A stretch of DNA of 64,000 bases. It comes from Actinoplanes sp. TBRC 11911. Lineage in GTDB: Bacteria > Actinomycetota > Actinomycetes > Mycobacteriales > Micromonosporaceae. The notes under the pieces are model-generated. The model saw only the letters and a program-made list of their open reading frames with translations, had not been told where the DNA came from and did no database searches. Below, one piece after another: positions 1 through 9,285 of the stretch. The stretch is taken from assembly GCF_012933445.1 (NCBI RefSeq), contig NZ_JABBNC010000032.1, positions 58,234 through 122,233 of the forward strand, in the 5' to 3' direction. Positions within the stretch are counted from its first letter, which is position 1, and the number at the start of each line of letters is the position of its first letter. A program made the position numbers and the translations under genes.

Positions 1-1023
1 GAGGGTGACCCGGCCGGAGTCCGCGCGGCGGGCGCCGAAGATGGTCTCCAGCAGCTCGGACCGGCCGGAGCCGACCAGCCCGGCGATGCCGACGATCTCG
101 CCGGGGGCGACCGCGAGGCTCGCGTCGGCGAACTCGCCCGCGCGGCTCAGGCCCTCGACGACCAGCAACGGCTCGGCCGTCGGTGCGGTCGGGCGCGGCG
201 GGAAGACGTACTCGATGGTGCGGCCGGTCATCCGGCTGACCAGTTCGCGGGTCGGCGTGTCGCGGGCGGGCAGGTTCGCCGCGGTGGTCCGGCCGTCCTT
301 GAGGACGGTCACCCGGTCGCCGATCTCGCGGATCTCCTCGAGCCGGTGCGAGATGTAGATGACCGCGATGCCCTGCGCGGTGAGCCCGCGGATGATCCGG
401 AAGAGGTTTTCCACCTCGTCATGAGCGAGCACGGCACTGGGCTCGTCCATGACGATCAGCCGGGCGTCGTGCGAGAGTGCGCGAGCCATGCTGACGACCT
501 GTTTCGCGGCGGCCGGCAGGCTGCGCACGAGCTGCCGCGGCGGGATCTCGGCGTGGCCGAGACGGGCCAGGATCTCGCGGGTCTTGACCGCGGCGGAGCG
601 GCGTTTGGTGAAACCGAAGCGGCTCTGTTCGTGGCCGAGGAACGCGTTCTCCGCCACCGACAGATCGTCGACCAGGTCGAGCTCCTGGTAGATGGTGGCG
701 ATCCGGGCGCGCATCGCGGCCTGCGGTGTCGCCGGGGCGAACGGCTCGCCGAGCCAGAGCACCTCGCCGCTGTCCGCGTGGTGCACGCCGGCGAGCACCT
801 TGATGAGAGTGGACTTGCCGGCGCCGTTCTGGCCCAGCAGGCAATGCACCTCGCCGGCGCGCACCTCCAGCTGGACGCCGTCCAGCGCGCGGACACCGGG
901 GAAGGTCTTCACCACGTCGGTGAGCCGGAGCACCACCTCGTGGCCGTCGCCACCTGAATCGTCCGATCCCGGCGGGGTGACCGCCGGGGCCTCGCTCGTG
1001 TCCACATCCGGCTCCTCGCTCAT
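1..1023 (-). CDS. Sugar ABC transporter ATP-binding protein (RbsA/XylG type), cut by window edge
   Basis: The reading frame starts with ATG at 1023 and stays open to the window edge, so the C-terminal part is missing. The translation shows a Walker A (GQNGAGKST), a Q-loop region (IATIYQEL), an LPAAAKQ-type signature and a Walker B (LIVMDEPSA). A second nucleotide-binding domain then begins (VAPGEIVGIAGLVGSGRSELL). Two ATPase domains in one chain, with LVGSGRSE in the second, is typical of the sugar-import ATPases RbsA, XylG and MglA. The start codon overlaps the stop of the upstream ROK regulator gene (ATGA), so the two are probably cotranscribed. The transported sugar cannot be told from the sequence; permease and binding-protein genes probably lie beyond the edge. 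Confidence 0.88.
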   Translation of the reverse strand, partial: MSEEPDVDTSEAPAVTPPGSDDSGGDGHEVVLRLTDVVKTFPGVRALDGVQLEVRAGEVHCLLGQNGAGKSTLIKVLAGVHHADSGEVLWLGEPFAPATPQAAMRARIATIYQELDLVDDLSVAENAFLGHEQSRFGFTKRRSAAVKTREILARLGHAEIPPRQLVRSLPAAAKQVVSMARALSHDARLIVMDEPSAVLAHDEVENLFRIIRGLTAQGIAVIYISHRLEEIREIGDRVTVLKDGRTTAANLPARDTPTRELVSRMTGRTIEYVFPPRPTAPTAEPLLVVEGLSRAGEFADASLAVAPGEIVGIAGLVGSGRSELLETIFGARRADSGRVTL

Positions 1024-2240
1024 GACGCCTGCTCGAACACCGTGTCGCTGGCCAGGACGGCGGCACCTGTGACGCCGGCCCGGCCACCCAGCTCGGAGAG
1101 CACCACCGGCAGGTTGCCGGTGGCCAGCGGAAGGGATCGGCGGTAGACGACGCTGCGGATCTCGGCGAGCAGCACGTGGCCGAGCTGCGCGAGACCGCCA
1201 CCGATCACGATCATGGAGGGGTTGGAGAACGAGACGAGGGTGGCGAGCACTCCGCCGACGCGGCGGCCGCCCTCGCGGATCAGTTTGATGCAGGTGACGT
1301 CGCCCTCGGCCGCGCCGTCCGCCACGTCCTTGGCGGTGATGTGCACGGCCGGCGGGTCGTCGCCCTCCTGGGCCTCGTGGGCGGCCTCGTAGGCGGCGAG
1401 CCGCTCGGCCAGCGCCGGCGACTCGCCGGAGCGGGCCGCGGCGAGCGCGTCGCGGGCCACCGCGGAGCCGGAGAACAGAGCCTCCAGGCAGCCGGTGTTG
1501 CCGCAGGAGCAGACCGGGCCGTTCGAGTCGACCTGGATGTGGCCGATGTCCCCGGCGCAGCCGTCGACCCCTCGGTAGACGTGGCCGGCCAGGTGGATGC
1601 CGCAGCCGATGCCCGTGCCGATCTTGACGAAGAGGAAGTCGTCGACCGAGTGGGCGACCCCGCCGTGCCGCTCCCCGATCGCCATGATGTTCACGTCGTT
1701 GTCCACCACGGCCGGGCAGCCGTGCTCGCGGGCCAGCACCTCGCGAACCGGGTACCGATCCCAGCCCGGCATGATCGGCGGGCTCACCGGCACGCCGTCG
1801 CGGAAGCTCACCGGGCCCGGCACGCCGATGCCGACCGCGTCGAGCTTGTCGTACGCCCCGTCGGTGCGCGCCTTCGCCAGCAACTCGTTGACTCGCTGCA
1901 GTATCGCCTTCGGGCCGGAGCGGATGTCGGCGGGCTCGCGGTACGCGGCGACCGGCTCGAGCCGCCCGTTCGTCACCTCGATGTCGATGGAGCTGGCGCC
2001 CAGGTCGACCGCCGCGAACCGGAGCCGCGGCTGCAGCTCGACCAGCGTGGATCGGCGGCCGCCGCGCGAGGCCGCCATCCCGGCCTCGGAGATCAGGCCG
2101 GCCGCGACGAGGCGCTCGACCTCGGCGAGCAGACGCGGCCGGGTCAGCTCCAGACGGTCCCCGAGCTCGGCCCGGGAGACTGGTCCCTCATCGCGCAGCA
2201 GGCGCAGGACCTGCAGATGAGGGGGGTTGGCGACGTGCAC
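1020..2240 (-). CDS. ROK family transcriptional regulator
   Basis: This 406-residue protein has an N-terminal winged helix-turn-helix (about residues 5-65, including VSRAELGDRLELTRPRLLAEV) and a ROK kinase-like domain (from about residue 75). The ROK zinc motif CSCGNTGCLE and the glycine-rich GTGIGCGI segment are present. Members of this family sense a sugar or sugar phosphate and control uptake and catabolic operons. The gene is first in an operon with a sugar ABC ATPase (4-base overlap), so local control of that transporter is likely (inference). A strong inverted repeat about 105 bp upstream of the start is a candidate operator. I cannot say whether it keeps glucokinase activity; the fused DNA-binding domain argues for a regulator. 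Confidence 0.9.
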   Translation of the reverse strand: MHVANPPHLQVLRLLRDEGPVSRAELGDRLELTRPRLLAEVERLVAAGLISEAGMAASRGGRRSTLVELQPRLRFAAVDLGASSIDIEVTNGRLEPVAAYREPADIRSGPKAILQRVNELLAKARTDGAYDKLDAVGIGVPGPVSFRDGVPVSPPIMPGWDRYPVREVLAREHGCPAVVDNDVNIMAIGERHGGVAHSVDDFLFVKIGTGIGCGIHLAGHVYRGVDGCAGDIGHIQVDSNGPVCSCGNTGCLEALFSGSAVARDALAAARSGESPALAERLAAYEAAHEAQEGDDPPAVHITAKDVADGAAEGDVTCIKLIREGGRRVGGVLATLVSFSNPSMIVIGGGLAQLGHVLLAEIRSVVYRRSLPLATGNLPVVLSELGGRAGVTGAAVLASDTVFEQAS

Positions 2241-2344
2241 GAAGACCTCCGGAGACGTTTGACATCGCAGGCGTCGCTGCGTGTCGTGTCCGTCACAGTA
2301 GGCGTCTTCCGCCTCCGGAGTCCATACCTTTCCAGAAGATCAAC

Positions 2345-2376
2345 GCCAACTTTTGTCGCACCTAGCAAAAGTTGGC
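2345..2376. promoter_or_regulatory. Inverted repeat, candidate ROK operator
   Basis: Perfect arms GCCAACTTTTG (2345-2355) and CAAAAGTTGGC (2366-2376) are separated by 10 bases. It lies between the 3' end of the YihY-type gene and the 5' end of the ROK regulator gene, both on the minus strand. AT-rich arms of this CTTTTG/CAAAAG kind resemble operators bound by actinobacterial ROK repressors, so autoregulation is the leading reading. It could also act as a terminator for the upstream gene, but no T-run follows. Confidence 0.5.
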
Positions 2377-2404
2377 CCTTGCAGGGGTCGTTGATCAAGG
2401 TCCG

Positions 2405-3454
2405 TCAATTCGTGCTCAAGCCCCGTTCGCTGCCCTTCTTCAATTTGCTGTCGTCGCGCAGCTCCAGGAACGGCTCGTCGCCGGGGTCGTGCCCGGCCGC
2501 GATCGCGCGCCCCCGTTCCAGCTCCGCGTCCAGCTCCGCCCCGAGCAGGATCGCGATGTTCGAGATCCACAGCCAGACCAGGAAGGCGATCACCCCGCCC
2601 AGCGTCCCGTACGTCTTGCTGTAGTTGGCGAACGTCGACAGGTAGACCGCGAACAGGCCGGAGGCCACCAGCCACAGCACCACCGCGAAGATCCCGCCCG
2701 GGCTCACCCAGCGGAAGCCGCCGGTCTTGGCGTTCGGCGACGCCCAGTACAGGATCGCGAACATCAAGCTGACCAGGATCACCAGTACCGGCCACTTCGC
2801 GATGCTCCACACGGTCACCGCGACCCCGCCCAGCCCGATCTTCTCGCCGACCACCTTGGCGAAGTTGCCGGTGAACACCACGATGAACGCGGACGCCACC
2901 AGCATCACGCCGATCACCGCGGTCACGCCGATCCGGATCGGCAGCGTCTTCCAGATCGGACGCCCCTCGGGCACGTCGTAGACGGCGTTGGAGGCGCGCA
3001 TGAAGGCGGCGATGTAGCCGGAGGCCGACCAGAACGCCAGCAGCAGACCGATGACCGCGGTGACGCTCGCCGTGCCGGTCCCGTTCACCTGGTCGAGCAC
3101 CGTCTTGGCGAACTGCTGGATCTGCTCGTTCTCGGCGATCTCGTTGATCGTGTTCTGCACCGTCTGTTTCGCGTTGCTGCTGAGCATGCCGAGGATCGAC
3201 AGCAGCACCAGCGCGGCCGGGAAGATCGACAGCACGCTGTAGTAGGTAAGCGCGGCCGCCCAGTCCGAGACGTTGTCCTGAGAGAACTGCTTGACGGTGC
3301 GTTTGAGTGCGGCGAAGATCCCCGAGAAGCCCAGTTTCCCGGGATGCTCCGGGCCGGCGTCCGGCGGCACGGTGCTGAGGTCGCGGTCGGTCTTGTCCTC
3401 GCCGGTACGCGTGGTGGCCGCGTCGTCAAGGTTGCCCTGCTGCTGCTTCATCAC
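2405..3454 (-). CDS. YihY/virulence factor BrkB family membrane protein
   Basis: This 349-residue protein has a hydrophilic N-terminus of about 45 residues, then the family pattern around DNVSDWAAALTYYSVLSIFPAALVL and about six membrane helices. GGVIAFLVWLWISNIAILLGAELDAE near the C-terminus is the typical last-helix region of YihY/BrkB proteins. The family was once annotated as ribonuclease BN in error; its true role is unclear, with proposals around envelope or transport functions. It stands alone on the minus strand, 125 bp downstream of the next gene. The length is normal for the family. Confidence 0.88.
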   Translation of the reverse strand: MMKQQQGNLDDAATTRTGEDKTDRDLSTVPPDAGPEHPGKLGFSGIFAALKRTVKQFSQDNVSDWAAALTYYSVLSIFPAALVLLSILGMLSSNAKQTVQNTINEIAENEQIQQFAKTVLDQVNGTGTASVTAVIGLLLAFWSASGYIAAFMRASNAVYDVPEGRPIWKTLPIRIGVTAVIGVMLVASAFIVVFTGNFAKVVGEKIGLGGVAVTVWSIAKWPVLVILVSLMFAILYWASPNAKTGGFRWVSPGGIFAVVLWLVASGLFAVYLSTFANYSKTYGTLGGVIAFLVWLWISNIAILLGAELDAELERGRAIAAGHDPGDEPFLELRDDSKLKKGSERGLSTN

Positions 3455-3579
3455 CGGACCTCCGTCACAGACTCCCTGCTCATCGTGTGCCCACTGAGAG
3501 TGTCGGCTAACCGCGCGACCTCAGGGTGGCCGACAGTCCGGTTCGTCGGCTCATTCCGGGCGGATGGCAGGGGTTTGAC

Positions 3580-4101
3580 TCAGTCCGGCGGCGTCGTCGC
3601 GCCCTTCGCCGCCGAGACCAGCTCGTCGGTCAGCTCCACCACCGCGTCCAGCGTCACCGGGGTGTTCGCGTCGTAGCGGACGGCCCAGCTCAGCCCGTTG
3701 AGACCGGACACCCGACGACCCACCACCCGTACGCCTCCGGCGGTCAGCGGATGATGGCTGGTGTACGCCACCGAGCGGGTCACCCGGGTGCGGATCTGAT
3801 CCGGCAGGTCGCCCGGCTCGAGCAGCAGAAAGGCGTCGACCGGGCCGTCCACCAGCACGGTGTAGTCGTCGCGTTCCTCGGCCACCTCGGCCGGCGTGAT
3901 GCGCAGTTCCCGGCCCGACCAGGCAGCCTTGTGGATCTCGTGCCAGCCGAGCCGCTTGCCGGACGGCAGCCACAGGCCACGGTTCGTGGCGACCAGTGCC
4001 TGGCCGTCACCGACCGGGGCCCAGGTCAGCACGCGCTCCTCTGGTTCCAGCGCGGGACGAAGCGCGGGCGGAAGCTTGGGCTTACGCCGAAGGAAACTCA
4101 C
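3580..4101 (-). CDS. Conserved hypothetical protein downstream of dnaG
   Basis: This soluble protein of 173 residues has no signal peptide and no motif that I recognise. It begins MSFLRRKPKLPPAL and reads like a compact beta-rich protein (repeated LVATNRGLWLPSG- and RRVSGLNGLSWAVRYD-like strands). Its ATG overlaps the dnaG stop by four bases, so it is translated from the dnaG transcript. Position next to dnaG hints at a housekeeping context, but no function can be assigned. Confidence 0.75.
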   Translation of the reverse strand: MSFLRRKPKLPPALRPALEPEERVLTWAPVGDGQALVATNRGLWLPSGKRLGWHEIHKAAWSGRELRITPAEVAEERDDYTVLVDGPVDAFLLLEPGDLPDQIRTRVTRSVAYTSHHPLTAGGVRVVGRRVSGLNGLSWAVRYDANTPVTLDAVVELTDELVSAAKGATTPPD

Positions 4102-5957
4102 AGTCCACCTGCCGCCTGTTCACGCAGGGCCCGCGCCTGCTGTTCGAGTGAGAAGAGCTCACCGGCCAAGGCCAGGTACTCATCCTTGTGGGTGACCGGG
4201 TTCACCCGCTGGACCTTGGACTTGAGATCACGGATCCGGGTGGTCACCGCCCCGACCTGCAGCCGTGCCAGGGTGACCTGCACGTAGCGGGGATCGACCA
4301 CACCGTCCACCCGCAGCGGCTCCACGGCCAGCTCGGAGACCAGCACCTTGCCGGCCAGGTCGTCACAGGAGTCGCGGACCTTCTCGATCCAGACCACGCC
4401 GCCGGACGACGCCGAGGTCGCCCCGCCGGCCTCCACGATCGCGGCGCGCACCGACTGGTACGGGCCGCCGCCGTAGTTGTCCGGGCCGACCACGTCGAAC
4501 ATCGGACCGGCCAGCACCGGCTCCTGCAGCGCCAGCTTCAGCGACTCGCGCTCGACCAGCCGCTGCGGCGCCTCCGCCGTGGGCCGTGGTCCACTCGACG
4601 ACTCCGGCTCGGACCCGCGCAGCGCGGAGTTCACCGCGCGCTGCACCGGCTCGAGATCCATCCCCAGGTCACCGGCCAGCTTCCGGGCGTACTCGGGGCG
4701 CTTCTCCCGGTCTTTGATCTTGGCGACCAGCGGGGCCGCGCGGCGCATCGCGTCGACCCGGCCCTCGACGGTGTCCAGATCGAACCGGTTGATCGTGTGG
4801 CGCAGCGCGAAGTCGACAAGCGGCTCCCGGCCGGCGATCATGTCGCGGACCGCGAGGTCGCCCTTGGCCAGGCGCAGCTCGCAGGGGTCCATGTTGTCCG
4901 GGCTGACCGCGATGAACGTGCGCCCGACGAACCGCTGATCCTCCTCGAACGCGCGCAACGCCGCCTTCTGCCCGGCAGCGTCCCCGTCGAACGTGTAGAT
5001 GATCTCGCCGGTGAAGCTGTCGCTGTCCATCAGCAGGCGGCGCAACACCCCGATGTGGTCGATGCCGAACGCGGTGCCGCAGGTCGCGACCGCGGTCGGC
5101 TCGCCGGCCTCGTGACACGCCATCACGTCGGTGTAGCCCTCCACGATCACCGCCCGGCCGCGCTTGGCGATCTCCCGCTTGGCGTGGTCGATCCCGTACA
5201 GCACGTGCGACTTCTTGTAGAGCGGCGACTCCGGGGTGTTCAGGTATTTCGGGCCGTCGTCCTCATCGAACAGCTTGCGCGCGCCGAACCCGATCACGTC
5301 GCCGGTCAGGTCTTTGATCGGCCACAGCAGCCGGGCCCGGAACCGGTCGATGATCGAGCCGGAGCGGGCCGGCTTGGTGAGCCCCGCGGTGTTCAGCTCC
5401 TCCGCGGTGAAGCCCTTCTGCCGCAGGTGCTTGGACAGCGCGTCCCACGAGTCGGGGGCGAAGCCGCAGCCGTAGCGCTCGGCCGCGTCGCGCCCGAAGC
5501 CGCGCTGGGCGAGGAACTCGCGGGCCTTGCGGGCGCCCGGCGTGGACAGCTGGTCCTGATAGAACTCGGCCGCGGCGACGTGCGCGGCGAGCAGCCGCTG
5601 GCGCTGCCCGCTCTGCGGCCGCGGGTGGCGTTCCGCGCTGTCGGTCTCGTACCGCAGCTGGATGCCCGCCCGCGAGGCCAGCCGTTCGATCGACTCGATG
5701 AACGAGAGATGCTCCGCGTCCATCAAGAACTTGATCGCGTCGCCGCCCTGCCCGCAGCCGAAGCAATAGTAGACATTTCGGGCGGGCGCGACGTTGAACG
5801 ACGGTGACTTCTCGTCGTGGAACGGGCACAGGCCCTTCAGGTTGCCGCCGCCAGCCGGGCGCAGCGTGACCGACTCGCCGATGATGTCCGCGATCGACGT
5901 CCGGTCCCGGACCAGCGCGATGTCCTCGTCCTTGACCCTGCCCGCCACGGCATACAT
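4098..5957 (-). CDS. dnaG: DNA primase
   Basis: This 619-residue enzyme makes RNA primers at the replication fork. The N-terminal zinc ribbon is visible (CPFHDEKSPSF with C44 and H47, then YYCFGCG with C65 and C68). It is followed by the catalytic TOPRIM core, with VIVEGYTDVMA carrying the metal-binding glutamate and FDGDAAG the acidic pair. A C-terminal domain expected to contact the DnaB helicase follows. An in-frame GTG shortly after the ATG (at VAGRVKDED) is an alternative start that matches how many actinobacterial primases begin. It lies 11 bp downstream of dgt and overlaps the next small gene, forming a dgt-dnaG-hypothetical operon. Confidence 0.96.
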   Translation of the reverse strand: MYAVAGRVKDEDIALVRDRTSIADIIGESVTLRPAGGGNLKGLCPFHDEKSPSFNVAPARNVYYCFGCGQGGDAIKFLMDAEHLSFIESIERLASRAGIQLRYETDSAERHPRPQSGQRQRLLAAHVAAAEFYQDQLSTPGARKAREFLAQRGFGRDAAERYGCGFAPDSWDALSKHLRQKGFTAEELNTAGLTKPARSGSIIDRFRARLLWPIKDLTGDVIGFGARKLFDEDDGPKYLNTPESPLYKKSHVLYGIDHAKREIAKRGRAVIVEGYTDVMACHEAGEPTAVATCGTAFGIDHIGVLRRLLMDSDSFTGEIIYTFDGDAAGQKAALRAFEEDQRFVGRTFIAVSPDNMDPCELRLAKGDLAVRDMIAGREPLVDFALRHTINRFDLDTVEGRVDAMRRAAPLVAKIKDREKRPEYARKLAGDLGMDLEPVQRAVNSALRGSEPESSSGPRPTAEAPQRLVERESLKLALQEPVLAGPMFDVVGPDNYGGGPYQSVRAAIVEAGGATSASSGGVVWIEKVRDSCDDLAGKVLVSELAVEPLRVDGVVDPRYVQVTLARLQVGAVTTRIRDLKSKVQRVNPVTHKDEYLALAGELFSLEQQARALREQAAGGL

Positions 5958-5968
5958 CCTGCCTCGCG

Positions 5969-7177
5969 CTAACCCGCGGTCGCCACCAGGGTCCGGTGGA
6001 ACGCGACGGCCGCCGGGTCGGTGAGCGACGCCACCTGGTCGATGACCACGCGAAGTGCCGCAGCGTCATCTTTCGCTTCCTGAAACAACGGACGGAAGAC
6101 CGGGTCCAACTTCTCCGGCGTACGCGTCAACGCCTCCACCAGCTCGATCAGCACCGTCCGCTGGCGTTCCTTCTCGGCGCGCCGGGTCCGCATCACGTAC
6201 CGCAACGCCATGCCCTTGAGCAGCGCGCATTGATTACGCACGGTGGACGGCACGATCAGGTCGGCGTCGTACCGGCGTACCGGGGATGTGCCATACCGGC
6301 TCTGCGTCGCACCCACCGCGGAGGCGACGAACCGGCCGGTCAGGGCGCTGGTCATCCGTTTGAGGGTCACCTGGGCGCCGTACGTGCCGTCGTAGTCCGC
6401 GACCGGCGCGACAATCGGATCGGCGAGTAACTGATCGAGCGCCGCCTCCAGCACATCGACCGGTTCGTCCGAGTAGACCCCGCGCACGTCGGCGCACAAC
6501 GCCTGCCGCTCGGCCGGATCGTCGAGCAGCGGCCGCAGCGAGAAGTCTCCCCCGTGCAGGCCGTCCTCGACGTCGTGCACCGAGTACGCGACGTCGTCGG
6601 CCCAGTCCATGACCTGCGCTTCGAGACACCGGCGGTCGCCCAGCGAGGCCGGATGCAGCCAGTCGAAGACCTCGAGGTCGTCCTCGTAGACGCCGAACTT
6701 GCGGATCCCCGGGCGGCGGCCCCACGGGTACTTGGCGGTGGCGTCGAGCGAGGCCCGGGTCAGGTTGAGCCCGGCGCCGGGCACCTTGGCCTCGAGCCGG
6801 GTGAGCACCCGCAACGTCTGGGCGTTCCCCTCGAACCCGCCGCAGGCCTGCGCGACCTGGTCCAGCGCGTCCTCGCCGTTGTGCCCGAACGGCGGGTGGC
6901 CGAGGTCGTGCGCGAGGCCGGCCACGTCCACCACGTCCGGGTCGCAGCCGAGGCGTTCGCCCATCTCCCGCGAGATCTGGGCGACCTCCAGGGAGTGCGT
7001 CAGACGCGTACGGAGGAAGTCGTCGGAGCCGGCCGTGTGCACCTGGGTCTTGGCCGCCAGCCGGCGGAACCCGGCCGAGTGCAGCACCCGGGCCCGGTCG
7101 CGCTGGAACGGCGTACGCCCGTAGCCGCTGTCCTTGACCGGTTCCGGAAGCCACCGCTGGGCGTCGAGCGCCGTCAT
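5969..7177 (-). CDS. dgt: Deoxyguanosinetriphosphate triphosphohydrolase-like protein
   Basis: This 402-residue HD-domain protein would hydrolyse dNTPs to deoxynucleoside and triphosphate. The metal-binding HD signature is complete: RTRLTHSLEVAQ supplies the first His and GLAHDLGHPPFGHNGE the His-Asp pair and the following His. The N-terminal sequence (YGRTPFQRDRARVLHSAGFRRLAAKTQV) is diagnostic for the short, class 2 Dgt-like proteins. Upstream of dnaG in the same orientation, as in mycobacteria (dgt-dnaG), so it is probably transcribed with primase. The start is 46 bp from the divergent chemoreceptor gene. Confidence 0.94.
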   Translation of the reverse strand: MTALDAQRWLPEPVKDSGYGRTPFQRDRARVLHSAGFRRLAAKTQVHTAGSDDFLRTRLTHSLEVAQISREMGERLGCDPDVVDVAGLAHDLGHPPFGHNGEDALDQVAQACGGFEGNAQTLRVLTRLEAKVPGAGLNLTRASLDATAKYPWGRRPGIRKFGVYEDDLEVFDWLHPASLGDRRCLEAQVMDWADDVAYSVHDVEDGLHGGDFSLRPLLDDPAERQALCADVRGVYSDEPVDVLEAALDQLLADPIVAPVADYDGTYGAQVTLKRMTSALTGRFVASAVGATQSRYGTSPVRRYDADLIVPSTVRNQCALLKGMALRYVMRTRRAEKERQRTVLIELVEALTRTPEKLDPVFRPLFQEAKDDAAALRVVIDQVASLTDPAAVAFHRTLVATAG

Positions 7178-7222
7178 GATCTCAGCCTAAGCGCCGTGTC
7201 CCCTCCTGCCGATGGGTAACCC

Positions 7223-8812
7223 GTGGAGTCCGTTTCGTCCGGCGCACGCGGCGTCACGATCGTCGCGCGGCTGTTGCTCATGGGCGCGGCCGGTCTGGTG
7301 TCGGTCGCGCTGGTGGGTGGCTTCGCGATCTACAGCTCGACCCGGCAGGCCGCGGCGAACCGGGAGATCGCGTCGGTGAGCGCCGGGATGAGCCGCCAGT
7401 GGAACGCCGACATGATGCACGACGCGCTGCGGGCGGACGTGATGTCGGCGCTGTACGCCCGGACCGATACGCAGCGTACGGCGTACGCGGTGGATGAGGT
7501 GACCGAGCACGGCCGGACGCTGGTGGAGAACTACGACGCGGCCGCCACCAAGGCGCCGCAGCGGTTGCTCGACGAGTTCACCCGAGTACGCCCCTCGGTA
7601 CTGCGCTACACCGAGAGCGCCGCGACCCTGGTGTCGACGGCCGCCACCGACCATGCCAAGGCGGTCGGCCTGCTGCCCGGCTACCTGGACCTCTACGGGC
7701 AGCTCGAGGAGGACCTGGGCGCTCTGGACGACGGCATGCAGGCCGAGGTGCAGGCGGCCAGCGACCACGGGGTGGCCGCGGCCGGGACGAGCATCTGGAT
7801 CATCGCGCTGGCCATCGCGGCGGCCGTGCTGATCACCGCCGCGGCCGCGCTGCGGACACTGAGCGTCATCCGCCGGCCGCTGCGCGACATGCTCGGCGGC
7901 CTGCGCGCGGCCGCCGGCTGCGATCTCACCGTACGGGTGTCGGTGCTGCGCCGGGACGAGCTGGGCGCGATGGCGAACGCCCTGAACGGCGCGATGGGCT
8001 CGATCCGGGACACGGTCGCCGCGACGGCCGCCAGCGCCGGCTCGCTCAGCGCGGCCAGCGGCGATCTCCGAACGCTGGCCGCCGACCTGGACACCTCGGC
8101 GGTCCAGACGTCGTCGCAGGCGCTGCGCGCCGATGACTCAGCGCGACACGTCTCGGCCGCGGTCAGTGACATGAACACCGCCACCGACCAGCTGTCCGCG
8201 TCGATCCGGCAGATCGCCCGGCAGACCTCGACGGCGACCGAGACCACCCGCGCGGCCAGCGAGAACGCGTCCCGCACCGGGGAGGCGGTGGCCCGGCTGG
8301 CGGACGCGAGCCGGGAGGTCGGCGACATCGTGCGGCTGATCACCGGGATCGCCGAGCAGACCAACCTGCTGGCGCTGAACGCGACCATCGAGGCGGCCCG
8401 GGCGGGCGAGGCCGGCAAAGGGTTCGCGGTGGTCGCGGGCGAGGTGAAGGAACTCTCCCAGGAGACGGCCCGGGCGACCGCGGACATCACCGCGAAGATC
8501 TCGGCTATTCAGGAGATGACCGAGGGGACCACCGTGGCCATCGCGGCGATCACCGACGTGATCCGGCAGATCGACGAGGGCCAGCGGATGATCGCCGCGG
8601 CCGTCGAGGAGCAGTCGGCCACCACCGACCTCATGGTGAAGCACGTCGGTGAGGTGTCGGCGGCGGCCGGCGACATCAGCGGGACGGTCTCCGAGATCAC
8701 CCGATCCACCGAGGCGACCGCGGAGGGTGCGGACACGACGCGTACGTCGGCGGAACGGGTGAGCTCCGCGGCCGGCGACATTCAGGCGTTGATCGGCCGA
8801 TTCCGGTATTAG
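7223..8812 (+). CDS. Methyl-accepting chemotaxis protein
   Basis: This 529-residue transmembrane chemoreceptor starts at GTG. Membrane helix 1 (about residues 13-35) and helix 2 (about 190-212) enclose a 150-residue extracellular, mostly helical ligand-binding region. A HAMP domain follows (about 213-265), then a long coiled signalling domain. The highly conserved hairpin tip is intact around residue 373-410 (GIAEQTNLLALNATIEAARAGE and GKGFAVVAGEVKELS). This is the part that contacts CheA and CheW. No che genes are nearby. The presence of a chemoreceptor suggests a motile stage, as in zoospore-forming Micromonosporaceae. No strong ribosome binding site is seen; the gene is separated by only 46 bp from divergent dgt. 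Confidence 0.95.
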   Translation: MESVSSGARGVTIVARLLLMGAAGLVSVALVGGFAIYSSTRQAAANREIASVSAGMSRQWNADMMHDALRADVMSALYARTDTQRTAYAVDEVTEHGRTLVENYDAAATKAPQRLLDEFTRVRPSVLRYTESAATLVSTAATDHAKAVGLLPGYLDLYGQLEEDLGALDDGMQAEVQAASDHGVAAAGTSIWIIALAIAAAVLITAAAALRTLSVIRRPLRDMLGGLRAAAGCDLTVRVSVLRRDELGAMANALNGAMGSIRDTVAATAASAGSLSAASGDLRTLAADLDTSAVQTSSQALRADDSARHVSAAVSDMNTATDQLSASIRQIARQTSTATETTRAASENASRTGEAVARLADASREVGDIVRLITGIAEQTNLLALNATIEAARAGEAGKGFAVVAGEVKELSQETARATADITAKISAIQEMTEGTTVAIAAITDVIRQIDEGQRMIAAAVEEQSATTDLMVKHVGEVSAAAGDISGTVSEITRSTEATAEGADTTRTSAERVSSAAGDIQALIGRFRY

Positions 8813-9162
8813 ATCTTCTTGCTGGACAGCACGCAGAACTCGTTGCCCTCCGGGTCGGCCAGGATCACCCAGCCGACGTCGCCCTGACCGATGTCGACGT
8901 GCCGGGCGCCCATGTCCACCAGGCGTTCCACCTCGGCCTCCTGATCGTCCGGGCGTAGGTCGATGTGCAGGCGGTTCTTCACCGTCTTGACCTCCGGCAC
9001 CGGGGTGAACAGCAGGCCGGGCATCTCGTCGGCGCTGCGGCGGATCTCCACCTCCTCCGGCGCCTCGTGCACGATGACGTAGCCGAGGGCCTCCGCCCAC
9101 CAGCGGGCCAGTCGTGCCGGGTCTTCCGCATCCACCACGATCTGCTCCCACCGGCTTGGCAT
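8809..9162 (-). CDS. VOC (glyoxalase/bleomycin resistance) family protein
   Basis: This 117-residue single VOC domain begins MPSRWEQIVVDAEDPARLARWWAEAL and ends with the usual DPEGNEFCVL. H66 (RLHIDL) and the E107 of PEGNEF are typical metal-site positions in the family. I chose the ATG at 9162 because the family alignment begins there; an open frame extends further upstream but looks non-coding. It converges on the chemoreceptor gene and overlaps its stop by four bases. The substrate is unknown; members range from glyoxalases and dioxygenases to antibiotic-binding proteins. Confidence 0.88.
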   Translation of the reverse strand: MPSRWEQIVVDAEDPARLARWWAEALGYVIVHEAPEEVEIRRSADEMPGLLFTPVPEVKTVKNRLHIDLRPDDQEAEVERLVDMGARHVDIGQGDVGWVILADPEGNEFCVLSSKKI

Positions 9163-9285
9163 AGATGGCCCCCTTGCATCGAAATGTGGCGATGATTTTA
9201 CGCGATATTCGAACAAGTTTCCCTCGTACGCCGTCGGCGCACTGACGGTCCGACGACACCTCTCGATGCCGCCGAGGATGGCGTC

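Noticed and set aside
2345..2376. Reading the inverted repeat only as a terminator of the YihY-type gene
   Set aside because: It lacks a T-run, its arms are AT-rich, and it lies in front of a ROK regulator, so an operator is more likely. A dual role remains possible.
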